Origin: Paenibacillus sp. FSL R7-0204
GTDB lineage: Bacteria > Bacillota > Bacilli > Paenibacillales > Paenibacillaceae
DNA: 64,000 bases
Direction: 5' to 3'
Assembly: GCF_038002225.1 (NCBI RefSeq)
Contig: NZ_JBBOCA010000001.1
Coordinates: 3,782,001-3,846,000, forward strand
The translations under genes and the position numbers were made by a program. Under the pieces are notes generated by a model. It worked only from the letters and a program-made list of their open reading frames with translations, was not told where the DNA came from and searched no databases. Below, one piece after another: positions 8,474 to 16,878 of the stretch. Each line of letters begins with the position of its first letter. Position 1 is the first letter of the stretch.

Positions 8474-8571
8474 TGCAACCACTCCTAGTTAATCTTATGT
8501 ATGAATTATACCTGTTAATCTTCTGTATTTCATATTACTCCCATGGCAGGTTTTCTGACAACATCTAAAAT

Positions 8572-8595
8572 AAAAAGCCGCTAAATTAGCGGCTT
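8572..8595 (-). terminator. Rho-independent terminator of the dgo operon
   Basis: AAGCCGCTAA (8575-8584) and TTAGCGGCTT (8586-8595) form a 10-bp stem. On the minus strand it is followed by TTTATTTT, just after the dgoD stop codon. Confidence 0.8.
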
Positions 8596-8619
8596 CAATG
8601 GGACTATAAATGCTTAACC

Positions 8620-9768
8620 TTACCACTCAGCAATGCTGCCGTCGCGGTGCCGCCATACCGGATTTCTCCAGCGGTGGCCGTCCTCCGCCATCTTCCGCAC
8701 ATACTCCTCATTCACTGTAATGCCAAGGCCCGGTCCGGAAGGAATATGGACATGACCGTCGCTGTAGGCAAAGACGGCCGGGTCGGTGATATAATCCAGC
8801 AGGTCATTGCCTTGATTATAATGGATGCCCAGGCTTTGTTCTTGAATGACTGCATTGTAAGACGTTGCATCCACCTGAAGACAGGCGGCCAGAGCAATCG
8901 GCCCAAGCGGGCAGTGTGGCGCGACTGCGACGTCGAATGCCTCGGCCATGGCGAAGATTTTCTTGCATTCCGTGATCCCTCCTGCATGGGACAAGTCGGG
9001 CTGAATAATGTCAACCACCCCGCCCTTCAGCAGATTTTTGAATTCCCAGCGTGAGTACATGCGCTCACCCGTGGCGATCGGAGTGCTGGTATGATGTGCG
9101 ATCTCCCGCAGAACTTCGTTGTTCTCCGGCAGCACCGGTTCTTCTATGAACATCAGGCGGTAGGGGTCCAGCTCTCTGGCCAGTCCGCGTGCCATCGGTT
9201 TGTGAAGCCGTCCGTGAAAATCAACAGCAATTCCGAACTCTGGTCCGCAGGCCTCCCTAATGGCGGCGACCCGCTCGACGATAGAATAAATCTTGTCATG
9301 GGTATCAATGAACTGCATCTCTTCCGAGGCATTCATCTTAATCGCCGTGAACCCGGCAGCCTTCTTCTCCAGTGCCGCCTTGACAACATCGATGGGGCGG
9401 TCTCCGCCTACCCAGGAGTACACCCGCATGGAATTGCGGCAAGCGCCGCCCAGCAGCTGGTACACAGGCGCATTGTAGATTTTCCCTTTAATATCCCATA
9501 ACGCCTGATCGATCCCCGCTATCGCACTCATCAGAATAGCCCCGCCACGATAGAATCCTCCCCGGTACATGAGCTGCCATAGATCTTCAATCCGCTGGGG
9601 GTCCTGCCCAATCAAATAGTCCATCAGCTCTTCTACCGCGGTCTGCACCGTATGTGCCTTGCCTTCGACCACTGGCTCCCCCCAGCCGGATATCCCTTCA
9701 TCGGTTTCAATCTTCAGAAACAGCCAGCGGGGAGGAACGATAAAGGTCTCAAATCCGTTGATTTTCAT
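8620..9768 (-). CDS. dgoD: D-galactonate dehydratase
   Basis: 382 residues, the normal length for DgoD in the enolase superfamily. The N-terminal capping region ([20 protein letters not shown]) is followed by the barrel. It contains [12 protein letters not shown], the metal ligand region [36 protein letters not shown] and [13 protein letters not shown]. It dehydrates D-galactonate to 2-keto-3-deoxygalactonate. Its ATG overlaps the aldolase stop by 4 nt, and AAAGGAG lies within that gene. Terminal gene of dgoK-dgoA-dgoD. Confidence 0.93.
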   Translation of the reverse strand: MKINGFETFIVPPRWLFLKIETDEGISGWGEPVVEGKAHTVQTAVEELMDYLIGQDPQRIEDLWQLMYRGGFYRGGAILMSAIAGIDQALWDIKGKIYNAPVYQLLGGACRNSMRVYSWVGGDRPIDVVKAALEKKAAGFTAIKMNASEEMQFIDTHDKIYSIVERVAAIREACGPEFGIAVDFHGRLHKPMARGLARELDPYRLMFIEEPVLPENNEVLREIAHHTSTPIATGERMYSRWEFKNLLKGGVVDIIQPDLSHAGGITECKKIFAMAEAFDVAVAPHCPLGPIALAACLQVDATSYNAVIQEQSLGIHYNQGNDLLDYITDPAVFAYSDGHVHIPSGPGLGITVNEEYVRKMAEDGHRWRNPVWRHRDGSIAEW

Positions 9769-10436
9769 AGTTTTTTTGCTCCTTTGCTGTTGTTCATTCT
9801 GGCCTTGCGGACTTCCACGGCGAAATGGCGGGCCATCTCTGTGATCTTCCCATAGTCGCCCTGCTCCACCGCTTCCCGTTCAACGAGAGCGCTTCCAAGA
9901 CCGACGGCAACTGCACCAGCGGTAATGAAGGCTCCGACATTCGCAAGGGTCACGCCTCCTGTCGGCATCATCCGGATGTGGCCAAGGGGCCCCTGCAGTT
10001 CCTTAATGTAGGAGGCACCGAGTGAACCGCCCGGGAATACCTTAAGCAGGTCTGCACCCGCTTCATGTCCTCTGACCACTTCGGTCGGTGTCATTACACC
10101 TGGAATCGAGATTCGCCCGTGCTGTAAGGTCAGTTCTACAATCGCCTCATTCAGATTGGGGGAGAAAATAAAATCGGCTCCTGCCGCGATTGCCTGCTCG
10201 GCCTGCGCCAGCTTAAATACAGTCCCCGCCCCCACTAGCAGGCTATCTCCGTATTTCGCCTTCATGTCCGCGATCAGCCTATATACTTCCGGGGTATCGG
10301 CTGTAATCTCCAGCGCTCCGACCCCGCCGTCTGCCAGTGCCGCAGCAATGTGCTCCACCCGTTCAGGTGCTGGTCTGCGGATAACGGCGACCAGCCCGGA
10401 GGTTATCAGCTGCTCAATCTGTCTATCTTTGTCCAT
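9765..10436 (-). CDS. dgoA: 2-dehydro-3-deoxy-6-phosphogalactonate (KDPG/KDPGal) aldolase
   Basis: 223 residues from the ATG at 10436 (GAGGAGGAAGGAC upstream; the longer frame to 10466 starts inside the kinase region without a ribosome binding site). Class I aldolase motifs: [52 protein letters not shown], and the Schiff-base Lys in LLKVFPGG. It splits the phosphorylated keto-deoxy sugar acid to pyruvate and glyceraldehyde-3-phosphate. Family members also act on KDPG; the DgoD neighbour argues for the galactonate route. Confidence 0.9.
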   Translation of the reverse strand: MDKDRQIEQLITSGLVAVIRRPAPERVEHIAAALADGGVGALEITADTPEVYRLIADMKAKYGDSLLVGAGTVFKLAQAEQAIAAGADFIFSPNLNEAIVELTLQHGRISIPGVMTPTEVVRGHEAGADLLKVFPGGSLGASYIKELQGPLGHIRMMPTGGVTLANVGAFITAGAVAVGLGSALVEREAVEQGDYGKITEMARHFAVEVRKARMNNSKGAKKL

Positions 10437-10466
10437 GTCCTTCCTCCTCCTCGGGAATGCCCTCAC

Positions 10467-11423
10467 TTACCGGATAATATCCTCCATGCCGGTTCCCCCG
10501 GCCAAGAGAAGTTCCACATCCTGCCGGGCCGGGAGACCTTCAACGTCGCCGCTTACCCCGACAACAATGGAACCGACAGCATTGCCGCGCCGCACAGCAG
10601 AAGGCAGCTCCTCTCCCTGGAGCAAACCGCTTATAAAGCCTGCGGCAAAACCGTCACCGGCACCCATCGGATCAATGAGTCTCTTCACGGGAAACCCGGA
10701 CTCAGTTCCAGAGATTCGTCCGTTACTGTAATAAGCACCGTCTGCGCCGAGCTTGATTACGGCAGCCCCGGCCCCCGCTTTCAGCAACCGGTCTGCGATC
10801 TCTACAGGGTCACAGCATCCTGTCAGGAACTGCCCCTCCTCCATACCGGGGAGCATGTAGTCGGCCAGAGCCGCGATTTCGTTAAGAACACGATAGGCCA
10901 CTTCCCTGTTCCACAGCTTCCAGCGGATATTAGGATCGAACACAATGGTCGTACCGTGTTTTTTGGCCGCTTCGAGGGCGCTAAAGGTTAATCTCCTGCA
11001 CTCCGGGCTAAGCGCCGGCGTAATACCCGTAACATGCAGGATGCGCGCACCTCCCACATATGTCTCATTTAGCTCCTCCGCCTGCATCAGGCTGGCCGCC
11101 GATTGTTTGCGGTAGTAGTACACCTGTATTTGCTCCGGGGATATTTGTTCTTTGAAGAACACTCCCGTCGGCGCTTCATCTGTAACCCTGACTTCGGAAG
11201 TATCAACGCCATGTCCTCTGACGAACTGCCTGATATACCGGCCAAACGGATCATTTCCGAGCTTGCTGAACCAGCCGACGGTATGCCCCATCCGGGCAAG
11301 CCCAATGGCCACATTGGTCTCGGCTCCGGCAACATGCTTGTGAAAACCATTCACATACTCCAGGGGAACCATCCGGTCCGGTGCCAGTAGTACCATGGTT
11401 TCCCCAAAGGTTACGACCTCCAT
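10467..11423 (-). CDS. dgoK: 2-keto-3-deoxy-galactonate/gluconate kinase, PfkB family
   Basis: 318 residues from the ATG at 11423, which follows GGAGGAGGGGCA. The frame extends to 11486 but without another ribosome binding site. PfkB features: VTFGETMVLLAPD, GAETNVAIGLARMG, and the catalytic DPMGAGDGFAAGFISGLL near the C-terminus. It phosphorylates the 2-keto-3-deoxy acid before aldol cleavage. First gene of the operon, facing the GntR gene across an operator-rich gap. Sequence similarity alone would say KdgK; the context with DgoD says galactonate. Confidence 0.85.
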   Translation of the reverse strand: MEVVTFGETMVLLAPDRMVPLEYVNGFHKHVAGAETNVAIGLARMGHTVGWFSKLGNDPFGRYIRQFVRGHGVDTSEVRVTDEAPTGVFFKEQISPEQIQVYYYRKQSAASLMQAEELNETYVGGARILHVTGITPALSPECRRLTFSALEAAKKHGTTIVFDPNIRWKLWNREVAYRVLNEIAALADYMLPGMEEGQFLTGCCDPVEIADRLLKAGAGAAVIKLGADGAYYSNGRISGTESGFPVKRLIDPMGAGDGFAAGFISGLLQGEELPSAVRRGNAVGSIVVGVSGDVEGLPARQDVELLLAGGTGMEDIIR

Positions 11424-11463
11424 TGCCCCTCCTCCTTCTGCTGTTTCACTAATTGAGTCTCCT

Positions 11464-11526
11464 CGTAAAGATCGTATCTTTGACATGAATTTTCGTTATA
11501 GATATGATCTTTACGGTATGATCATA
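11464..11526. promoter_or_regulatory. Probable GntR operator region of the dgo operon
   Basis: CGTAAAGATCGTATC (11464-11478) and GATATGATCTTTACG (11501-11515) form an inverted repeat matching at 14 of 15 positions. A further TATGATCATA palindrome follows at 11517-11526. All share an ATGATC-type core and sit between the divergent dgoK and GntR genes, as expected for a FadR-type GntR operator. Confidence 0.6.
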
Positions 11527-11638
11527 TTATCTTGCTCTTCGCCAGTCAATACTAAATCAATGGTCAGACGTATCTGTTTATTGTCACGAAGCTCATATGC
11601 TAGAATGAATGTATTCCAAGTCAAAGGGACGGCTAATT

Positions 11639-12313
11639 ATGAAACAGAATAAACAAACCGCGTTTCAAGCTACAATAGAGCTTATGAAGCAGAAAATTAT
11701 AGGTGGGGAATGGGCTCCGGGAGACCGGCTCCCTACTCTTCAGCAGCTGGCTGTTGATTTCTCTGTTAGTGTCACTACAGTACGTGAGGCGCTGCGGATA
11801 TTAGAGAGTCAGGGGAATGTCAGCATTGAGCACGGGCGCGGGATGTATGTGCGGAATGATCCGCTGCTGCTGGATGATCCGGCGGCTGGCTTAGAGGAAT
11901 TAGATAACGTATCGATCGTGGATCTGCTGGAAGCCAGACTGCTCATTGAGCCGGAACTTGCTGCTTTAGCCGCGAAGCGGGCCGATGAGGATCAGATCCG
12001 CCGGCTGCGGGTACTGGCAGATCGTATGGTGCAGCAAATGGAGGAAGGCGGCTCCTTCTTCGAGACCGACCTCGCCTTTCATCAGTTAATCGCCGAAGGG
12101 GCAGCCAATCCGGTGGTGGCGCGGATGCTCCATTCGATTCTTCCCTTGCTGGCCGAAGGACGCAAGCAGACCAATACGCTGCCCAATATGCGGACCAAGG
12201 CTTCCAATTACCATGTTCTGATCGCCATTGCCATCGAGGAACGGCAAAGCGAAACAGCACGGCAGCTAATGGAAAGCCATATTCAGAGTATGCTGACCAC
12301 CCTTAAGCAGTAG
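11639..12313 (+). CDS. GntR/FadR-family regulator of the galactonate operon
   Basis: 224 residues from the ATG at 11639 (AAAGGGA upstream). The N-terminal winged helix has APGDRLPTLQQLAVDFSVSV, TTVREALRILESQG and the wing VSIEHGRGMYV. The FCD effector domain begins about residue 90 (VDLLEARLLIEPELAALAA) and carries the metal-ligand type residues of DLAFHQLIAE and SNYHVLIAIA. FadR-group regulators bind sugar acids or their derivatives. Divergence from dgoK and the shared operators point to control of galactonate catabolism. Confidence 0.88.
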   Translation: MKQNKQTAFQATIELMKQKIIGGEWAPGDRLPTLQQLAVDFSVSVTTVREALRILESQGNVSIEHGRGMYVRNDPLLLDDPAAGLEELDNVSIVDLLEARLLIEPELAALAAKRADEDQIRRLRVLADRMVQQMEEGGSFFETDLAFHQLIAEGAANPVVARMLHSILPLLAEGRKQTNTLPNMRTKASNYHVLIAIAIEERQSETARQLMESHIQSMLTTLKQ

Positions 12314-12329
12314 ATTCTATCAGAATACA

Positions 12330-12367
12330 AAAGAAACCCAGAGTCTTTAAAAGACCTGGGTTTCTTT
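12330..12367. terminator. Bidirectional terminator
   Basis: AAAGAAACCCA pairs with TGGGTTTCTTT around an inner GTCTTT/AAGAC stem. It lies between the convergent GntR gene and the hpaB-like remnant. Confidence 0.8.
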
Positions 12368-12387
12368 ACAATCTGACGTCGCTGGAA

Positions 12388-13272
12388 TCAGTGGGCTTCC
12401 CCGCGCTGCAGAAATTCATCAATCATCGCCTTGTATTTGTCCAGACTGTACACGTTATACATCCGGGAAGTAAGCGTACGGGTGTTTCCGAAGAAAAAGC
12501 GCTCAAACTGTTTCTGTCTGCCGCCGAAGGGACCGATAGCCAGTTCCCAGGTCAGCCGGAAAAGAGAAATCCGGTCGCAGGCGGATGATTCCTGTCCTTT
12601 AAGATAGAGACGGATAAAGCCGCCGGCTTCAGATCCCAGGTCTGTCTCGGAAGGAAGCATCACAAGGCTGCTGGAGCTGATGTCCTGGAGCATACCCAGC
12701 ATCTCCTGATAAAAAGAGGAAAACTGCATCGTAGCAGCAATCAGCGGCTTTGAGGCCGGTACATAATAGCCCTTGGCATCCGGTTCTGCCATCATTTCCG
12801 AAGCCAAGCGAAGGGCTTTCAAATTCTCAAGCATGGTCAAAATCCGGGATATCCGCTCCATCGTAACCGCTTCGAGGGCGATATTCTGTTCATCCGACAA
12901 TTTAGAGATCAGGCCGAGAAGAAATTCCGTCTTGGCAATGTAGCGTGTAAGCACCTGATGACCGGCATAGCTTTGAAAATTCCCTTCGCTGAACAACCGC
13001 TCTCCAATCTCTTCATTCCCTAAGAAAAAGATACGGTTGCACGGGATGAAGACGTGATCGAAGATCACCATGGCGTCCATTTCTTCAAATCTGCTGCTCA
13101 GCGGATGATCATATTGAGATGCATTTGCTCCATGATGTTCTGCTGATGCTGCATATCATACATTTCAGCTTGGGTCTTCATTAACCCGTTGAAGGCGGGG
13201 TGGCTGGATAAAGGCCTTTGGATGGTTTTACCCTGTTATTTCAACGACTTGAGTAAGTTCTTTAGCGGACAT
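12388..13272 (-). pseudogene. 4-hydroxyphenylacetate 3-hydroxylase (HpaB)-family gene, multiply disrupted
   Basis: The longest piece (12388 to ~13150) is the C-terminal half of an HpaB-type FADH2-dependent hydroxylase (HPLSSRFEEMDAMVIFDHVF, GHQVLTRYIAKTEFLLG, RFFFGNTRTL). Upstream DNA encodes in other frames QRPLSSHPAFNGLMKTQAEM, an N-terminal HpaB segment, preceded from the ATG at 13272 by MSAKELTQVVEITG and a premature stop. At least two frameshifts and an internal deletion of the middle (intact size ~480 residues) are needed to explain this. A non-functional gene. Confidence 0.75.
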
Positions 13273-13309
13273 TACTCAGACAGCCGCAGGGTAGCGGAGA
13301 GTATTGGTT

Positions 13310-13490
13310 GTTGCACATTTTGCAGGATTTCTCTATAACTGTTGCTGGCTGCGGTACAATGTTGCATTATTTGCACAAATTCGGGTGCAGAGAGCCAGTT
13401 AGCGCTGGATTTGTTGCATTTCATGCAGAATTTCAGCATAGGCCGCTTGTAGGGGGCGGGATTGTTGCATTTCGCGCATGATTTTTTAAA
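13310..13490. repeat. Degenerate 51-52 bp tandem repeat, four units
   Basis: The core GTTGCA followed by a T-rich stretch and (T/C)GCA recurs at 13310, 13361, 13413 and 13464, spacing 51, 52 and 51 bp. Between cores the sequence is variable and GC-richer. The 83-codon frame read across this on the minus strand is repeat-derived and not accepted as a gene. Confidence 0.6.
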
Positions 13491-13524
13491 AAAAGTTACT
13501 GGCTGTTGAGCATGGGGACCCAAT

Positions 13525-13558
13525 TAAAAAGACTCTATCACTTGACGATAGAGTCTTT
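13525..13558. terminator. Rho-independent terminator after the peptide gene
   Basis: AAAGACTCTATC and GATAGAGTCTTT form a strong stem, with A/T tracts on both sides. It lies ~25 nt downstream of the peptide stop on the minus strand. Confidence 0.8.
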
Positions 13559-13581
13559 CCTTAATATTCATTTCAGACAAA

Positions 13582-13731
13582 TCAGTGGCCCATGCCGTGG
13601 CTATTGGTTGTCACTTTTGTGATCTGATGTGTAGTGATTTCCTTGGCGCTTGCGGCAGTCAAGATTGTTAATGAGCTAATCAGCAATACGGTTGTCAATA
13701 ACAAAAGCTTCTTTTTCATCATTTTCATCAT
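13582..13731 (-). CDS. Secreted pro-peptide, probable Alo-type quorum-sensing signal
   Basis: A 49-residue frame (ATG at 13731) with AAGGGGAG 4 nt upstream. It begins MMKMMKKKLLLLTTV, a basic stretch followed by a hydrophobic core and an AxA-like site (TAASA), a typical export signal. The exported tail is about 20 residues and ends NSHGMGH. The gene overlaps the 3' end of the TPR receptor gene by 56 nt in another frame and is followed by a terminator. This is the layout of Phr/PapR/NprX/AloP pro-peptides. The C-terminal SHGMGH resembles the SHGRGG I recall for P. polymyxa AloP13. Mature form and function are inferred. Confidence 0.75.
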   Translation of the reverse strand: MMKMMKKKLLLLTTVLLISSLTILTAASAKEITTHQITKVTTNSHGMGH

Positions 13732-14524
13732 TGAACTCCCCTTCTAGAATATTTCGCATAATTGCATGATACTCTTGTAGCTGTGAAATATTGGCCTCAG
13801 CTCTAACAAGCTCATAAAAAGCAATAGCTTTTCTAAAGCCTGCTCTATCAAATAGTCTACCACTTAATACGATATTTTCCAGAGTTAGGGTTATTGCAAT
13901 AGCTGACTTCTTCCGTTTAAACCAATAAATAGATAATAGATGAATATATTCTATGTAGTACCTAACATCTACAGCAGGTGAAGTATCATCAGGTTTCTCA
14001 ACGTCACTCTGCAGTTCTTCCAATGCCCAGTCCACCTGGTAGTTGTATCTTAAAGCGGAGTCCAAGATATTTAGCAACCCAGTGGTCAATTCTTCCCTCG
14101 CACCCAGCTTTAAAAATTTCACGTATTCAGGCAATACCTCCTTCTTTCCCTCAAGTAAGTCAAGAACGAAGGCGTTTGCTCTAGCGGTATTTTTATAATA
14201 TTCAATTTCTTCCAATTCCTCTTTGTCAAAAAGCTGAACCCAGCTCAAATCTGAATACTTTTCTATACACTGTCGAGCACTTTTGTAATCGCCAAGTTTT
14301 TGAAGAGCAATGCCCTTCGCACAAAGACTAAACCCAAAGTAATAGACTATAGAACGCTTTAACCTCTGGGCCTCAAATCCTTTGGGGGCTGTAGCATGTA
14401 TTACTGCGATCATTTCAATAAGCATGTCAGATATATCTATCATTGCTGTAAAATTGTCTAAGGTGAATGAAGCTTTTAGCATAGCTATTAAAGAGTCAGC
14501 ATCCATACCGTCAAGTTCCAACAA
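13676..14524 (-). CDS. TPR-type peptide receptor, AloR/RRNPP-like, without HTH domain
   Basis: About 282 residues from the TTG at 14524 (or 276 from the ATG at 14506). It is all helical: KGIALQKLGDYKSARQCIEK, TARANAFVLDLLEGKKEVL, IHLLSIYWFKRKKSAIAITL and LFDRAGFRKAIAFYELVRAE are TPR-like repeats seen in Paenibacillus AloR/NprR-like receptors. AloR-type receptors normally have an N-terminal helix-turn-helix. None is present, a stop codon precedes the frame, and a clean promoter sits directly upstream, so the protein is either a natural Rap-like form or an old truncation. The overlapping pro-peptide gene at its 3' end supports the receptor role. Confidence 0.7.
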   Translation of the reverse strand: MLELDGMDADSLIAMLKASFTLDNFTAMIDISDMLIEMIAVIHATAPKGFEAQRLKRSIVYYFGFSLCAKGIALQKLGDYKSARQCIEKYSDLSWVQLFDKEELEEIEYYKNTARANAFVLDLLEGKKEVLPEYVKFLKLGAREELTTGLLNILDSALRYNYQVDWALEELQSDVEKPDDTSPAVDVRYYIEYIHLLSIYWFKRKKSAIAITLTLENIVLSGRLFDRAGFRKAIAFYELVRAEANISQLQEYHAIMRNILEGEFNDENDEKEAFVIDNRIAD

Positions 14525-14559
14525 CTCCTATTTCACTCCTTACAAACCATTTTATAGCA

Positions 14560-14588
14560 ATAATAAGTCTTTTCCATCCTATGGTCAA
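14560..14588 (-). promoter_or_regulatory. Sigma-A type promoter of the receptor/peptide unit
   Basis: On the minus strand TTGACC (14588-14583) is followed after 17 nt by TATTAT (14565-14560), about 40 nt before the receptor start. Near-consensus -35 and -10 at ideal spacing. Confidence 0.6.
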
Positions 14589-14630
14589 TTAATTTGTTGG
14601 CTCTTAAATTGCCATTCCCTCTTCTCAACC

Positions 14631-14658
14631 GAAAAAAACCTGCAATTTGCGCAGGTTT
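14631..14658 (-). terminator. Terminator downstream of the serine hydrolase operon
   Basis: AAACCTGC/GCAGGTTT stem with a 7-nt loop. On the minus strand it is followed by seven T residues. It insulates the receptor gene from the operon upstream. Confidence 0.75.
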
Positions 14659-14797
14659 CAGAGAGTTCTATTATACAGACTGATGCATGGCGAAGTGTAA
14701 GGCCTGTTTAAAGATTGTTTGAAAGATTAAAAAGTGCCCGTTATTGGAGTGAAACCCAGATAAGGATTTTAAATCTTCCATTTTCCATTATGCGATA

Positions 14798-16852
14798 TTA
14801 TTGCGTGGAAACCTCAAACTTCGTGCCAGCATCTCCGGCGAAAACAATCGTTCCTCCCGCAGGCAGCGTGGTCTGATCCTTGCCGCCGATGACACTGAAG
14901 TAGAGGCATGTCCCCTTGTCATCATAAACGGCGAAGGAACCATTCGAGGATACGCTCACCTTAAGCATTTTGCCCTCGTCTTTGTCGCTTATCGTATACC
15001 ACCTGGCGTATCCGCTAGGCGGAATCGTAACAGTTGACTTCTTAGCATAGTTTAATGGCTTCAAGTTGTCCTCGTTCACTAAGACGAATCCACCATGATT
15101 CAAGTACTCAACGCCGTCTTGTGTAAAAAACGTAAGATTTGAGAGATCCCGTCCGTTCGATCCCGGAATTTGCAATTCGGAGACAGCCGTATTCGGGCCG
15201 GTTATTCGCTTATCCAATACGTACCCCGGCAATTGGTTAGACAGGTTCAATTGGGTGGGCGGGAACATCAAATAACCGAGCGATGTATACTTCTCATTCA
15301 GTAAATAATATTTCTTGCCGTCGCGCTGCATCCATGCTTCCCGGGTCTGCGCCGGAAGATCTCGGGGCTTGAGCTTCTCAGCGTTGTACATGGATATAGC
15401 TACCTGCCCAAGACCCGGCACCGAAGCGTATTCTCGAATCCATTCGTAAGTGCGTCCATTCTCCTCCGTCACAAAGCTGATCATCTCTTTTCCATCCGAA
15501 CTATGGAACATGCCGTCCGCCGAATATTTGAGCATCCGGTTCGGATTAGCCGATGGCTGCTCCGAAGTGATGGACATGACACCGCCTGTGGATATTTTGA
15601 TGTTCATTGTTGTACCAGTCGCACCGTAGATTCCCGCATATTGCAACATGGACTCCGGCATATCAGCCTTTACCCGCACACCATAAGATTTCTCTGGCTT
15701 GAATTCCGTAAGGGTCCCTTTCTCCTTCAGAGCCTGAAGCAGGATTTCGCTGGCCAGAAGCTGGTCGTACGTACTGCTTCCGCCGGAAGAGACGACAGCT
15801 GCCGCCATGTCCTGTTCGGGAAGCACAACGAGCGATGTGTGATAGAGAACCGTGTCCCCGCCTTTGGTCAGTGCCTTCATTCCGTATTCTCCGAAGGGAT
15901 ACAGATCGACGCTGTCCCAGCCGAGACCGTATCCGATGGAGTTGTCCGCATCGTCAGGCCAGAGTGGCGTCTTGTACTCGTCTTGCGCTGCGGCCTTAGC
16001 CGATTTACCAGACAAGACCTCTTCCTTTTCCCCTGTGAAAACTTGTGAGAAACGAACCAAATCTTCCGCGGTGTAATAAATGCCTCCGGTTCCGATCACG
16101 TTGACCGTCTCGTTAGGAAGTTGTCCTGTATAGGTGGGATAATAGAGCCCCGCCATCTTCGCTTCGTCCGGAGAATCGAGCGGCGTCTTCGTATTAACCA
16201 TACCTAGAGGTTCCGTAATATATCGACGGATATAAGAGGTGAAGTCCATGCCGCTGACGCGCTCGACCACAATCTGGGCAAGTGAAAAGCCGTCATTGCA
16301 GTACACTGAATAAGCACCCGGATCAGCCTTTAAGGTCTCACCGGCTAGTTGTTCCAGCAGTGTGTCGTAGGCGTAAGTATCTTTATCATTGAATAAAAAG
16401 GCGTTAGTATACGAGGATCCCTGTAAACCGGAGGAATGATTCAGCAACATCCGCGGTGTAATCTGATTGTAACGTTCATCCTTCATCGTAAACTCGGGAA
16501 CATACTGGACTACCGGTGTGTCGAGACCGATATTCCCTTGCTCGACCAGTTGCATAACGGCAACCGTGGTAAACATTTTACTGGTTGAGCCGATTCCGTA
16601 CATCGTGTCTTTCGTGAGCGGCCTCTGTCCCTCCTCATCATTCTTGCCGGCTTGGCCGGATACGGTGATGCGGCCATGATCGATAAAGGCGTATTGCACG
16701 CTGTTCGTGTCGTACGTATTTGTGAGGAGAGTTGCTTTCTCCTGTGCAGCTTTCAGGGTGAGTTCCACAGGTGGCTTGTCGTTGCAGGCGGTTAACAGCG
16801 GAAGCAGACACAATAATAGCATAGCAACATTTATCCAACGGTTTCTTATCAT
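14798..16852 (-). CDS. Class C beta-lactamase-related serine hydrolase lipoprotein
   Basis: 684 residues from the ATG at 16852 (GAAGGGAAAG upstream). An alternative ATG at 16882 overlaps the previous stop but has no ribosome binding site. A lipoprotein signal (LLLCLLPLLTAC-N) is followed by a penicillin-binding/beta-lactamase class C domain with GSTSKMFT (SxxK nucleophile) and SVYCNDGFS (YxN). The ~300-residue C-terminal part is not recognised; such tails are common in Paenibacillus and Bacillus paralogues. It acts outside the membrane on an unknown peptide or ester. Last gene of a three-gene operon. Confidence 0.85.
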   Translation of the reverse strand: MIRNRWINVAMLLLCLLPLLTACNDKPPVELTLKAAQEKATLLTNTYDTNSVQYAFIDHGRITVSGQAGKNDEEGQRPLTKDTMYGIGSTSKMFTTVAVMQLVEQGNIGLDTPVVQYVPEFTMKDERYNQITPRMLLNHSSGLQGSSYTNAFLFNDKDTYAYDTLLEQLAGETLKADPGAYSVYCNDGFSLAQIVVERVSGMDFTSYIRRYITEPLGMVNTKTPLDSPDEAKMAGLYYPTYTGQLPNETVNVIGTGGIYYTAEDLVRFSQVFTGEKEEVLSGKSAKAAAQDEYKTPLWPDDADNSIGYGLGWDSVDLYPFGEYGMKALTKGGDTVLYHTSLVVLPEQDMAAAVVSSGGSSTYDQLLASEILLQALKEKGTLTEFKPEKSYGVRVKADMPESMLQYAGIYGATGTTMNIKISTGGVMSITSEQPSANPNRMLKYSADGMFHSSDGKEMISFVTEENGRTYEWIREYASVPGLGQVAISMYNAEKLKPRDLPAQTREAWMQRDGKKYYLLNEKYTSLGYLMFPPTQLNLSNQLPGYVLDKRITGPNTAVSELQIPGSNGRDLSNLTFFTQDGVEYLNHGGFVLVNEDNLKPLNYAKKSTVTIPPSGYARWYTISDKDEGKMLKVSVSSNGSFAVYDDKGTCLYFSVIGGKDQTTLPAGGTIVFAGDAGTKFEVSTQ

Positions 16853-16878
16853 TTGAACTTTCCCTTCACGATAATTCT

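Noticed and set aside
10436..10466. Upstream extension of the aldolase
   Set aside because: No ribosome binding site; GAGGAGGAAGG precedes the ATG at 10436.
13272..13523. 83-codon minus-strand frame with many Cys and Asn residues
   Set aside because: It is read through the 51-bp tandem repeat and ends at the hpaB-like remnant; no ribosome binding site or family was found.
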